DNA from: Actomonas sp051209155
GTDB taxonomy: Bacteria; Verrucomicrobiota; Verrucomicrobiia; Opitutales; Opitutaceae
Assembly (NCBI GenBank): GCA_051209155.1
Contig: JBPJGB010000001.1
Reading direction: 5' to 3' (one strand)
DNA: 64,000 nucleotides
The translations under genes were made by a program, and so were the position numbers. A model generated the notes under the pieces. The model was given only the letters and a program-made list of their open reading frames with translations. It did not search any database and had not been told where the DNA came from. Every line of letters begins with the position of its first letter. Position 1 is the stretch's first letter. Below, piece after piece: positions 24,492 through 33,149 of this stretch.

Positions 24492-24492
24492 A

Positions 24493-26145
24493 ATGACCGC
24501 CACATCCTTTTCGTGCTCAAGTCGCGGACGAGTCCTGATGTTAGCCTTGATCCTGCTCGGCCGGGTGCGGGGCGCGGACGACGTTGTGATGATGTCGCCC
24601 TACGAAATCACGGCGCAGACGGTGGAGTTCAAGGGCTGGACCAAACTGCGGTCGCCCAACTTCATCGTCTACACGGATGCGTCGCTCAAGGAGGTGCGGC
24701 CGATCATCCGGCAGATGGAGATGCTGCATCTGGTGGCGCAGGTCACCTTTGGGCGCCGGCCGTTGAGTCGCTCGCCAGCCCTCATCGTGTTGCCGACCCT
24801 GGGCTCCGACTGGCGCAAACTGCGCTCCAAGGGCGAGGTGGAGTGGCGCGTCGCAGTGTCCAGTCTCGACTGGTTCCAGGCCGGCAGCGTGGTCGAATAC
24901 GACTGGCAGGATCGAGGGATCAACGTGCTTTGGGCGTCTCTGACCCGGAACGAGCTCAATTGGATGAACCTGAGCATGCCCCTCGCGCTCAACAACGGCT
25001 TTGCCTACTATTTCGAAACATGCCGACCGAGCAAAGGCGGGCTGCGGGTCGGGGACGGCAACCTGCGGGTGCAGTGGATGCGGGATCGCAGCAGTTGGTT
25101 GGAGTGGGACGAGCTCTTCAGCATGACCACCACCTCCTCGACTTACACGCGGGACACGAATGCGGTGCACTATTTCAACGGGCAGGCCGCGTTGTTTGTG
25201 CACTTCATGATGACGCGGGAGGAGCCGGGGCGCCTCGATCAACTGCTGCGCTGGGCGGCCTTGCTGCGGGCGGGCGTCAAGCCGACCGAGGCCCGCTTTC
25301 AGTCCGTCTTCGGCATGACGTGGAAGGAGTGCAATGAGCGCCTCTCCCGGTTCATGAACGGCGAGAAGTTTAATGTGAAACTCTACTCCTTTCCGCCGGA
25401 GGCCTTGGATTTCGTCGTGACGGAACTGGAGGTGAAGACCCAGGAGATGCGGGACCTCTTTGTGCTGATCCAGATCTGCAACCAGAAGGTTCCGGCCAGC
25501 GAGGAGTCGTTGAACTTGATTCTGGGCAAAGAGCTGGCGAGTCCGGCCCTGCGCCCGCTGTTGGTCGAGGCCTGTCGGGGGTGGAAGCGGGATGACGAGG
25601 CGATGGCGCAACTGCGCCTCATGATTGAGGAAGGGCAGGTTTCGCGTGAGGTCTTCGATCTGGGCACCCACCTCCTGTTTGAACAAAGTCTGTTCGGGCG
25701 GGAGCGGACGGCAGCGTTGGTCGCCGAGACATTGCTCACGACCACCCTGGATGCCCCTCGGGTCGACGAACTTCGCCAGTGGAGCAGACTCGCCCTTCAC
25801 CGCGAACCGCACCTGACCTGCGTCGGGGAAATGTTGTGCTGGACCGAAGCCCTCGCGCCGGCGGTCGATGCCGGGACGCTGGCAACGATCAAGGCGCAAC
25901 TCGCCGCGATTGAAGGCAATGGCGACACCGACGGAGCGCTCGCCGCGTTCGCGGTCGCGGCGCATCGGACGGGGGAAACCGACCGTGCGCGGCGAGCCTG
26001 CGAAGCCCTCATCTCCTCCGACTTCACGGGTGAAGCCTACCGGTTGGTGGCGGAACGACTGCTGGTGAAAATGGGATTTCCGGTGCCGCCGCGTCCACCT
26101 GAACCCGAATTGGTCTTGCCCGAGGACGAGAAGCGGAAGTCCTAG
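24493..26145 (+). CDS. Catalytically dead paralogue of the upstream metalloprotease
   Basis: A 550-residue exported protein (signal about residues 8-27) whose layout copies its upstream neighbour: LRSPNFIVYTDA, a mid-domain segment, and a helical repeat region from about residue 370. Where the neighbour has HEYVHH this one reads NELNW (153-157), and where the neighbour has the ligand helix WFNEG it reads ALNNG (165-169). Both His ligands and the third Glu are lost, while the general helix spacing is kept. The ATG lies one base after the stop of the upstream gene, so they are one operon. The likely role is a partner, regulator or substrate-binding subunit of the active enzyme. Confidence 0.72.
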   Translation: MTATSFSCSSRGRVLMLALILLGRVRGADDVVMMSPYEITAQTVEFKGWTKLRSPNFIVYTDASLKEVRPIIRQMEMLHLVAQVTFGRRPLSRSPALIVLPTLGSDWRKLRSKGEVEWRVAVSSLDWFQAGSVVEYDWQDRGINVLWASLTRNELNWMNLSMPLALNNGFAYYFETCRPSKGGLRVGDGNLRVQWMRDRSSWLEWDELFSMTTTSSTYTRDTNAVHYFNGQAALFVHFMMTREEPGRLDQLLRWAALLRAGVKPTEARFQSVFGMTWKECNERLSRFMNGEKFNVKLYSFPPEALDFVVTELEVKTQEMRDLFVLIQICNQKVPASEESLNLILGKELASPALRPLLVEACRGWKRDDEAMAQLRLMIEEGQVSREVFDLGTHLLFEQSLFGRERTAALVAETLLTTTLDAPRVDELRQWSRLALHREPHLTCVGEMLCWTEALAPAVDAGTLATIKAQLAAIEGNGDTDGALAAFAVAAHRTGETDRARRACEALISSDFTGEAYRLVAERLLVKMGFPVPPRPPEPELVLPEDEKRKS

Positions 26146-27938
26146 TTGCCGCCGTTCGGCGGCGGTTCCTCCGTTTTCTTGCCGCCGAGCAGTCCGCCGA
26201 GGCCGTTGAGGAGACCGCCGGCTTTGTCGCCGAGTTCTTCGCCGACCTTTTCCTTCAGCAGGTTGGTGCCGGCTTTTTTGGCAAGGTTGGTGACGAGCGA
26301 GGGATCGATCTTGATCGAAGGGTTATCGAGCGAACCGGCGAGGCCGATGGGCACGGTGAAGTTGTCGAGCGGGACGGCGCGGCCGGCGATGTTCGCGGTG
26401 GTCTTGTGCAGTGTCACATCCAGCGGGGCGTTGATGGTGCCTTCGGCGGGCACGTAGGCGCCGGTGAAGGCGAGGTCGATGGTGCCGCCTTCGAGCAGGG
26501 GCGTGCCTTGTTCGCTGCGCTTCAAACTGTCGGCCAGCTTGGCGGTGGGGATTCCGCGGTAGTGAGCGGTGAGCTCGTTGGTGGCGCCGGCAGCGACGGT
26601 GAGGCCGAGGGTGTCGGCCGAGGAGCTGACCTGCACCCGGGCGGGTTCGGCGAGCAACCACGGTTGGGTGGAGAGGTTGTGGCCGGTGATGTGCAGGGTC
26701 TCGCCGGGCAACCACGAGGCTTGCACCCCGGCGGCGTCGAGTTCGCGGATGAGCAGCAATGGCGCGTCGGTCACGAGGTGGTCGGCACTCACGTTCGCGT
26801 AACCGTATTCTTCGGCCATACGTTGCAGACGGTCGGACCACGTTTCGCCATTGGTGGACGATTCGCTTTCGGCGTCGGGTGAACCGGGGTTGATGCGGTC
26901 GAGCCATTGTTTGGCCTGGGCCAGGCGTTCGCGCCAGATATGGGCGTTGGCGAGGTAGTCGTCGATGGAGCCGGCGTCGGGCAGTTTGATGAAGGGACCT
27001 TCGTCGGGCGCGGGGGTGACGCGGTCGCCGGGCACACGGCGGGCGGTCTGCAGGCGGGCGTTGTGGAGCACGATGCGATCGAGGGTCAGGCGCTTGCGCA
27101 GGAGGTCGCTGGCGCTGACGTCGGCTTCGAGGCGGTCGGCTTCGAGCAGGTTGGTGTCGAGTTGGTTGGGATCGGCAACGGCGAGGCCCTCAACGGTGAG
27201 GCGTCCGGCACCGAGATCGAGGTCGGCGGAGGTGAGGTCGACGGTGGCGCCGTTGGCGCGTTCGAGACCGTCGCGCAGCGCGGTGGTGACGATGGCGGGC
27301 GCGAAGAACTTGGCACCGACGACGATGAGCACGGTGGCGAACACCACGAGCGCGACGCCGAGGGGGCGGATGGGGTTGCCCACACGTTTCTGGGCGAGGG
27401 CGGCGTAGTCGGGATCCTTGAGGCCGCCGCCGGCGAGGATGAAGACGCCCCAGCGAACCCAGCCGCGGTCGGCCCATTGGCGGTATTTCTGGGAATTTTC
27501 GCGCGAGTTGGCCATGCGCTGGCGGAAGCGGGTCACGCCGCGGCTGACGGTCCAGCCGGTGGCGGCGCCGAGCAGGGTGCCGAGCACGAGTCCGCCGGTG
27601 GTGGCGTAGTTGTCGATGCCGAGCAGGGCGGTGACGGGCGCGTTGATGAGCGCGCGGAATAGCGGCTCGGTCGGGCCGTCGAGAAAGAAGCGACCGAGGT
27701 GAAAACTGATCGGAAGCAGTGCGAGTGAGGCCAGTTTCGCGATGGCCCCAACGAGCGCGGCGAGGAAGAGGTTGGCGTTGATCAGCACCAGCAGCAGGGC
27801 GAGGACGAGGGTGAGTCCGGGGGCGGTGCCGAAGCTCGGGACGAAGCCGAGCATCGCGCCGAGGGTGCAACCGGCGATGAGTTGAAACGGAGTGGCTTTG
27901 CCACGCAGGATGGCGCCAATTTTACGAGTGAAGAGCAT
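26142..27938 (-). CDS. Fusion of DUF2062-like membrane domain and AsmA-like domain
   Basis: A 598-residue membrane protein. Residues 1-150 carry several TM segments with GKATPFQLIAGCTLGAMLGF and a Gly/Ala-rich pattern, like the TIGR03546/DUF2062 proteins. A further TM segment (about 195-215, LGVALVVFATVLIVVGAKFF) leads into a large extracytoplasmic part (220-598). Its beta repeats (VDLTSADLDLGAGRLTVEGL, NISTQPW-type strands) resemble AsmA/TIGR03545 lipid-transport-like proteins. In other genomes these two parts are, as I recall, separate neighbouring genes; here they are one reading frame. Its stop overlaps the stop of the pseudoprotease gene by 4 bp on the opposite strand. Confidence 0.7.
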   Translation of the reverse strand: MLFTRKIGAILRGKATPFQLIAGCTLGAMLGFVPSFGTAPGLTLVLALLLVLINANLFLAALVGAIAKLASLALLPISFHLGRFFLDGPTEPLFRALINAPVTALLGIDNYATTGGLVLGTLLGAATGWTVSRGVTRFRQRMANSRENSQKYRQWADRGWVRWGVFILAGGGLKDPDYAALAQKRVGNPIRPLGVALVVFATVLIVVGAKFFAPAIVTTALRDGLERANGATVDLTSADLDLGAGRLTVEGLAVADPNQLDTNLLEADRLEADVSASDLLRKRLTLDRIVLHNARLQTARRVPGDRVTPAPDEGPFIKLPDAGSIDDYLANAHIWRERLAQAKQWLDRINPGSPDAESESSTNGETWSDRLQRMAEEYGYANVSADHLVTDAPLLLIRELDAAGVQASWLPGETLHITGHNLSTQPWLLAEPARVQVSSSADTLGLTVAAGATNELTAHYRGIPTAKLADSLKRSEQGTPLLEGGTIDLAFTGAYVPAEGTINAPLDVTLHKTTANIAGRAVPLDNFTVPIGLAGSLDNPSIKIDPSLVTNLAKKAGTNLLKEKVGEELGDKAGGLLNGLGGLLGGKKTEEPPPNGGN

Positions 27939-28077
27939 GGCTGGAGGGGAGTCGGGTTTGGGGGCTCAGACCGAGAAAAGGGAATTCGGCTCCCGAAAAG
28001 CGCAAGCGGCCTGCATTTCGTCGCGGTAAAACGGGGTTTGGTCGCGATGGTCTCGCTTTCGTGGACCTTGAACTCGG

Positions 28078-28350
28078 ATGGTTACGGTCACTGTGATGCG
28101 AAGCTTGCGGGCCGTGCTTTTGGTGTTGGCGCTGGGGACCTTAACCGGGTGCTCGACGAATGGCCTCTCGCCGGAAGCCCAGAAGGTCAAGGCGGAGACC
28201 TACGAGACGGTTTACACGCTCGGCAGCCACATCCCGAAGAAAGTGCATCGCGGGGCCGAAGCGGACAGCAACGACGGGGCGAGTCCGGTGGCCGTGATCG
28301 AGGGCGAGAAAGCGCGCGACGTGGTGCGCACGATGCAGCGGAAAAACTGA
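28078..28350 (+). CDS. Small putative lipoprotein
   Basis: A 90-residue protein with the lipobox LTGC (LALGTLTGCSTNG), so the mature part begins at a lipidated Cys near residue 25. The rest is short and charged with a helix (SPEAQKVKAETYETVYTLGS) and no known domain. The start could be the ATG at 28078 or, better for signal length, the ATG at 28096. It is 80 bp upstream of a second lipoprotein gene in the same direction. Confidence 0.6.
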   Translation: MVTVTVMRSLRAVLLVLALGTLTGCSTNGLSPEAQKVKAETYETVYTLGSHIPKKVHRGAEADSNDGASPVAVIEGEKARDVVRTMQRKN

Positions 28351-28430
28351 GGGACAATTCAGGTTCGCGTTCGCAGCGATTTGAGGAGACGACTCGGGGT
28401 GCTGGCCGCGCACCTCAACTTGGTAAGTTT

Positions 28431-28925
28431 ATGTTTCTTAGATCCCTTGTGTCCGCGTCCATGCTGCTGTGCAGCTGGCTCCTTCTTGCCGGCTGTGAAT
28501 CCGTGCCGACCACCGTGTCGCCGAACCTGACCCACACGCTGGTGGGTAACGGTCATCTGCCGAACGAAGAGATTCGGGACTTCTATCCGCCCGAGCAGTG
28601 GGCGCAGGTCGCCGATCGTCCCTATGCCGGTTTCGTGATTCTGCGGGGCGTGGTGAATTGGGACAACGAGGTCAAAGCCAACCGCGTGCGCATGGCTTAT
28701 CCCGATGAGTCGCGGGTCGAGCTGGCGCGGCGTTTCAGCAGCGAGATCAAGCTGCCGCTCTCGATGGCGGGCTCACGCGTGAAACCGAATGCCGAGGTGT
28801 ATGTGGTTTTTTATGACAACGACGACGGCAGCCACACCGCGCTGGTTTTCGCCAAGCAGCTTTCCCAGCACGGCATGTCGCAAACAATCGCGCGCGACCG
28901 CTACCTCACGGTCGTGCATTTTTGA
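28431..28925 (+). CDS. Putative lipoprotein
   Basis: A 164-residue protein with a signal and lipobox LLAGC (MFLRSLVSASMLLCSWLLLA, then GC). The mature part has a mixed alpha/beta fold with VILRGVVNWDNEVKANRVR, VELARRFSSEIKLPLSMAG and EVYVVFYDNDDGSHTALVFA. No family was recognised. The in-frame region upstream is open but has no signal-like start, so the ATG at 28431 is chosen. Likely anchored in the inner leaflet of the outer membrane. Confidence 0.68.
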   Translation: MFLRSLVSASMLLCSWLLLAGCESVPTTVSPNLTHTLVGNGHLPNEEIRDFYPPEQWAQVADRPYAGFVILRGVVNWDNEVKANRVRMAYPDESRVELARRFSSEIKLPLSMAGSRVKPNAEVYVVFYDNDDGSHTALVFAKQLSQHGMSQTIARDRYLTVVHF

Positions 28926-28955
28926 TGAGCCCCTGGGGAAAGCTTCAGCTTCTTT

Positions 28956-29041
28956 TCAGCCACGGATGGCACGGATAACCACGGATAAAACCGGGCGCGG
29001 TGCTGCGGGACTCCGGGTTTATCGGTGCCCTCCGTGGCCGA
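28956..29041. repeat. Degenerate inverted repeat with 10-bp CACGGAT units
   Basis: The left arm reads CACGGAT three times at about 10-bp spacing (CACGGATGG, CACGGATAAC, CACGGATAAA). It is followed by CCGGG, a spacer, and a right arm CCGGGTTTATCGGTGCCCTCCGTGGC. The arms pair only partly. The same type of element with CACAGAT units lies between purF and purM at 52660-52735. It sits between two genes that end towards each other. Confidence 0.6.
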
Positions 29042-29054
29042 TTGTTCCGTCTCG

Positions 29055-30098
29055 CTAGGCGTCCAGCGCGCGATCGATCATGTGCAACAGATCAGCGGTG
29101 CGGAGGCGGGGGTGTTGGGCGCAGAGCTGGCGCAGGAAGCGCAGATGGTAGGCGCGTTCGTCGGTGGCCCACGGCGTGCGTGAGTCGGGCGTAAGGGAGT
29201 CGATACCGCGGTTTTCGCGTTGGCGGATCTTGACCAGACTCTCGCGGAAGGAGGCGGCATCGACGCTCTGATCGATGCCGTCGATGCGCAGCAGCACCCG
29301 ACCATCGGCCTGGCGGCGCAGGCGGGTGATCTGTTGGTAGGGGTTGGCCGCCTCGGTGTGTTTGCGCTGATCAAGGGGGTTGAGAATTTTGAGATCGATC
29401 AACTGACGGCGCAGGCCGGCGGCGGCGGTCTGGCGGTTGAGCAGGAAGGGATCGTTGGAGACGTTGCCTTGAGTGAGCTCGTTGAGGATATCGAGATCCT
29501 CCTGTTCCAGTGTGCGGTAGAGCTCGAGGAGGTCGATGAGGTGGTGTTCGACGAGCAGCAGCACGGCCGCGAGAAAGGTGGGCTCCTGGCGGTGCAGGCG
29601 ATCGAGCAGGGCGCGAATTTCGGCCGCGGTGCGGATCACCGCTGGGGGCAGCTCGCCGCGGGCGGCGGCATCGACCAGCGCCCGCGCGACGCGGTGAGGC
29701 ATGGCCGATTCCACGAGCGTGGCGATCTCGGCGAGTTGGGTCGGAGAGGGCTGAAAGGGTTGGCCCTCCAGCCAACGGTGCTGGTGATCGAGCCAGTGGC
29801 GGGCGGTCGCGCGCGTGGCGGTGTCGACGTAAAAAATGGTCCAGGCATCGTCGTCGGAGCTGCCGATTTTCCACGGGAACGTGGCATTCTCCATGACCCC
29901 GCGGGCGATGAAGTCGGCATCGGCGTCGGCTCGCGGGACCGCGAGCAGGGCCCAGGCATCATTCGCGATCTCCATTTCGGCCCCGTAATCGCTGAGTTGC
30001 TCCGTGATGAAGGAGCGGAGGTGGGTTTCGCCGGCGGCGAAAGCATTGTCGGACAGCGGGCGGGCGGAGGACGAAACAGGAGCGAACGAAGTGGCCAT
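29055..30098 (-). CDS. Hypothetical cytoplasmic protein, 347 aa
   Basis: No signal peptide or TM segment. Residues 1-110 look alpha/beta (SFITEQLSDYGAEMEIANDA, DDDAWTIFYVDTATRATARH). Residues 115-265 are mostly helical (QLAEIATLVESAMPHRVARA, LLVEHHLIDLLELYRTLEQE). The C-terminal 80 residues are basic and mixed (ADGRVLLRIDGIDQSVDAAS, then YHLRFLRQLCAQHPRLRTAD). I recognise no family. The promoter region 3' of the MATE gene holds a TAGGGT-N4-ACCCTA palindrome 42 bp upstream of the start codon. Confidence 0.6.
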   Translation of the reverse strand: MATSFAPVSSSARPLSDNAFAAGETHLRSFITEQLSDYGAEMEIANDAWALLAVPRADADADFIARGVMENATFPWKIGSSDDDAWTIFYVDTATRATARHWLDHQHRWLEGQPFQPSPTQLAEIATLVESAMPHRVARALVDAAARGELPPAVIRTAAEIRALLDRLHRQEPTFLAAVLLLVEHHLIDLLELYRTLEQEDLDILNELTQGNVSNDPFLLNRQTAAAGLRRQLIDLKILNPLDQRKHTEAANPYQQITRLRRQADGRVLLRIDGIDQSVDAASFRESLVKIRQRENRGIDSLTPDSRTPWATDERAYHLRFLRQLCAQHPRLRTADLLHMIDRALDA

Positions 30099-30139
30099 AC
30101 GTTGTGATGAACAAGCGCAGGCCTAGGTAAAATCAGGAC

Positions 30140-30155
30140 TAGGGTAAAGACCCTA
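30140..30155. promoter_or_regulatory. Palindrome TAGGGT-N4-ACCCTA
   Basis: A perfect 6-bp inverted repeat with a 4-nt spacer, beside an unusually AT-rich tract (30156-30175). It lies 18 bp after the MATE stop and 42 bp before the 347-residue gene on the same strand. It may be a weak terminator of MATE or an operator. The core GGGT-N4-ACCCTA recurs at 38012-38025. Confidence 0.35.
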
Positions 30156-30172
30156 ATTTCGGAATAATTATT

Positions 30173-31591
30173 TCAGACCACGTGAGCTTTCCAGTGGCCG
30201 GCCCGGAAGAGCAGCCAGCTCCACGTGGTGAGCGCCGAAAACGAGACCGGCACGGCGATGAACACGCCGGTGGGGCCGAGGTCCAGTGGCGACGAGAGCA
30301 GCCAGGCGAGCGGCACCTGCCCCAGCCACATCGTGAAGAAGTTCAGGCGGGTGGGCGTCCACGTATCGCCGGCGCCGTTAAAAGTGCCTTCGAGACACAT
30401 GCCGGCGGCGTAGAGAGGGAAGGCGAGGCTCACGATCCACAGCGAGCGCACGGCGTGCACCGTGACGGCCGGATCGGTCGTGAAGACCCCGATGAGGGGG
30501 CGGCAGCAGGCGATGAACACGATGCCGACCAGGCCGAGGAAGATCACGTTGTAACGCACCGCGATGCGCACGGCCTGCTCCGCACGGTCGGGGGCGCGGG
30601 CGCCGAGGTTTTGGCCGACCAGGGTGGCGCCGGCGTTGGACAATCCCCAGGCAGGCATGAGGGCAAAGATGATGAGGCGGATCGTGATGGTGTAGCCCGC
30701 GACCGCGGCGCTGCCGAAGACGGCCAGGATCTTGAACAGGCCGATCCAACTGGTGGTGGTGATGAGCATTTGGGCGACCCCGTTGGCGGAGGTGCGCAGG
30801 ATGGTGAACGCCTCGGGCCGCGGTTTCAGGTCGGACCAGTGCAGGGAGAGCCGGCCGCGGTCGCCCGTGAGGTGCCAGATCTGGTAGACCACGCCGATGC
30901 CTCGGCCGAGGTTGGTGGCGACGGCGGCGCCATTGAGGCCGAGTTCCGGGAAGGGGCCCCAACCAAAGATGAAGCACGGGTCGAGGATGAGGTTGAGGCC
31001 GTTGGCGAGGATGAGGGTGCGCATGGCGAGCGCGGGATCACCGGCGCCGCGAAACACGGCGTTGATGAGGAAGATCAGGAACACCGTCGCGTTGCCGCCG
31101 AACATGATGGTGGCGAAGGAGTGACCGAGTTCGACCACCGCGGGCTCGGCGCCCATGAGGGTCAGCAAGCGCGAGGCGTTGAGGCCGAGCGCCAGGCCGA
31201 GCAAGGTCGACAGGGTGGCGCCGAGCAGAATGACCTGACCCGCGGCCTGGGCGGCGCGGACGGTATCCTTTTCGCCAATACGTCGGGCGACGATGGCGCC
31301 GGCGGCGAAGGAGATACCGAAGCCGACCGCGTAAATGGTGGACATGAGCGACTCGGTGAGCCCGACCACGGCGATGGCGTCGCGGCCAAGGTGGGAAACC
31401 CAGAACACGTCGGCCAGTGCGAAGAGCGACTCCATGATCATCTCCATGACCATGGGCACGGCGAGGAGCAGCACGGCGCGCTTCAGCGGCAGGACGGTGT
31501 AGTCGTGCGGCACGCCGCGCAGCGCATCCAGGATGGCGCGGCCCACGGAAACGGGCTGTTCGTCCAGAGAGGGAGCTTCGGGGTCCGGCAT
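30173..31591 (-). CDS. MATE family efflux transporter
   Basis: A 472-residue, 12-TM multidrug and toxin extrusion protein. Typical MATE features are VPMVMEMIMESLFALADVFW in TM1-2, the P/G-rich NAVFRGAGDPALAM in the middle, VGQNLGARAPDRAEQA with its repeated half, and GTFNGAGDTWTP in the second half. It should export organic cations or other small toxic compounds using a Na+ or H+ gradient. It lies downstream of the ECF sigma gene on the same strand, after a 219-bp gap, so coupling is possible but not shown. Confidence 0.93.
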   Translation of the reverse strand: MPDPEAPSLDEQPVSVGRAILDALRGVPHDYTVLPLKRAVLLLAVPMVMEMIMESLFALADVFWVSHLGRDAIAVVGLTESLMSTIYAVGFGISFAAGAIVARRIGEKDTVRAAQAAGQVILLGATLSTLLGLALGLNASRLLTLMGAEPAVVELGHSFATIMFGGNATVFLIFLINAVFRGAGDPALAMRTLILANGLNLILDPCFIFGWGPFPELGLNGAAVATNLGRGIGVVYQIWHLTGDRGRLSLHWSDLKPRPEAFTILRTSANGVAQMLITTTSWIGLFKILAVFGSAAVAGYTITIRLIIFALMPAWGLSNAGATLVGQNLGARAPDRAEQAVRIAVRYNVIFLGLVGIVFIACCRPLIGVFTTDPAVTVHAVRSLWIVSLAFPLYAAGMCLEGTFNGAGDTWTPTRLNFFTMWLGQVPLAWLLSSPLDLGPTGVFIAVPVSFSALTTWSWLLFRAGHWKAHVV

Positions 31592-31662
31592 GGCAGGGCG
31601 TCAAAAAGGGAAACGGTTGATCGGCGTCCGGCCGCAAGCATCTGCGCGGTGCCAGCCGCGAC

Positions 31663-31767
31663 TCAGTCGACCGGAAGCTCCCGCCGCATGCGTTCCACCC
31701 ATTGGGCGGCCAGGTCGCGCAGGGCTGGCAACACCCGCTCGAAATCGGTCGTTGCCCGAACGGTCAT
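31663..31767 (-). CDS. Possible small protein, 34 aa
   Basis: An ATG-initiated ORF in the gap between the sigma factor and MATE genes. It encodes MTVRATTDFERVLPALRDLA followed by a basic helix and ends RRELPVD. An in-frame GTG at 31788 would add seven residues. The amphipathic helix and the absence of other genes here make it plausible, but there is no Shine-Dalgarno and no known family. Confidence 0.28.
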   Translation of the reverse strand: MTVRATTDFERVLPALRDLAAQWVERMRRELPVD

Positions 31768-31810
31768 GACCACGCGAGGGTCTTTCACAGCAGGAGGCCA
31801 TGCGCAGAAG

Positions 31811-33118
31811 TCAGGCTGGGGGCTGTTCGAGTTGTTCGATTTGGCGCGCGAGGTGGGCCTGCTCGGGGGCGACGCGGGCGAGGGCCAGCGCGCGGCGGAA
31901 GCAGGTCACGGCCTCGGCGTGTTGCCCGAGTCGGTTCAGCAATTCACCGCGCACGGCGTGCAGCAGGTGTTGGGTGGCGAGGCGGTCGACGTCGGGGATG
32001 GCGTCGATGGCATCGAGACCGGCGCGCGGGCCGTGGCAGTTCGCGACCGCGACGGCGCGGTTGAGAGCTGCGACCGGGGAAGGCTTGAGGGCGAGCAAGG
32101 CGTCGTAGTGCGCGAGGATGCGGGGCCAGTCGGTCTTGTCCAAGTCGGCCGCCACGCAGTGACAGGCGGCGATACCGGCGTGGAGGTGGTATTCGGTGAG
32201 GGCGTCACCGGCGGCGGCGTGGGCGAGGTGGCGCAGACCGGCGTCGATGGCGATTTGATCCCACGCGGTGCGATCCTGGTCGCCGAGCCGCAGGAGGGTG
32301 CCATCGCTGCCGAGGCGGGCCGGAAAGCGTGCGCTGTGCAGGAGCATGAGCGCGAGCAAGGCGTGGGCGGCGGGATGATCGCCGGCCGGGTGAGCGACGA
32401 GAAGTTCGGTCAAGCGCACGGCTTCGTGGCAGAGGTCCTCGCGCAACAGTTCGTCACCGAGCGACGCTTTGTAGCCCTCATTGAAGAGCAGGTAGAGCGT
32501 GGCGAGCACACCTTCGAGGCGGGCCGGAAGTTCGGCGGGATCGGGCAGGCCGAAGGGCACGTTGGCCTCGCGCAGACGGGCCTTGGTGCGGGTGAGTTGT
32601 TTCTCGATCGCACTTTCGGTGGCGAGGAAGGCGCGGGCGATTTGCGTGAGGTTGAAGCCGCAGAGGGTCTTCAAGGCCAGGACCGCCTGGGCATCGGTGG
32701 GCAGCACCGGATGGCAACAGGTGAACAGCAGTCGCAGGGTATCGTCGGTGATGGCCTCGTCCGCTGGCGCGGGGAGGACATGGTCGCTTTGGCGGTCGGT
32801 TTCGAGCCGGGTGACCTCATCCTGTTTGGCGTTGGTGGTGCCGTGGCGGCGCAGGGCGTCGTGCACGTGGTTGATGGCGACGCGGCTGATCCAGGCGGAC
32901 GGGTTGGGCGGGACCCCCCCCATGGCCCACGTGCGCAGAGCGCGCAGCATCGCTTCCTGCACGGCATCCTCGACGAGGGTGAGGTTGTGCAAGCCGAAGC
33001 GGCGGAGCAGGGCGGCGTGCAGGCGCCCGGATTCCTCGCGGAAAAAATTTTCGACCAGCGCGCCGGGTTGGCCGGAAGGCTCAGGCTGGGGCGCGGGAAC
33101 CGGGAAGGGCGGGGGCAC
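31811..33118 (-). CDS. ECF42-like sigma factor with C-terminal TPR-like extension
   Basis: A 435-residue sigma-70 family protein. Region 2 (about 25-95) has ALLRRFGLHNLTLVEDAVQE and WISRVAINHVHDALRR; region 4 (about 125-185) has FNLTQIARAFLATESAIEKQ and LTRTKARLRE. Residues 190-435 form a long helical extension with TPR-like units (AVAVANCHGPRAGLDAIDAI, LLNRLGQHAEAVTCFRRALA). A sigma factor with this extension next to a DGPF protein is the hallmark of group ECF42, in which the extension controls activity instead of a separate anti-sigma factor. The start is a GTG at 33118, 31 nt after the stop of the DGPF gene. It is probably transcribed from the minus promoter at 33563-33591, so it autoregulates. 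Confidence 0.88.
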   Translation of the reverse strand: MPPPFPVPAPQPEPSGQPGALVENFFREESGRLHAALLRRFGLHNLTLVEDAVQEAMLRALRTWAMGGVPPNPSAWISRVAINHVHDALRRHGTTNAKQDEVTRLETDRQSDHVLPAPADEAITDDTLRLLFTCCHPVLPTDAQAVLALKTLCGFNLTQIARAFLATESAIEKQLTRTKARLREANVPFGLPDPAELPARLEGVLATLYLLFNEGYKASLGDELLREDLCHEAVRLTELLVAHPAGDHPAAHALLALMLLHSARFPARLGSDGTLLRLGDQDRTAWDQIAIDAGLRHLAHAAAGDALTEYHLHAGIAACHCVAADLDKTDWPRILAHYDALLALKPSPVAALNRAVAVANCHGPRAGLDAIDAIPDVDRLATQHLLHAVRGELLNRLGQHAEAVTCFRRALALARVAPEQAHLARQIEQLEQPPA

Positions 33119-33149
33119 GGGAAGACGAAAAACGAAGACGACGTGGGTT

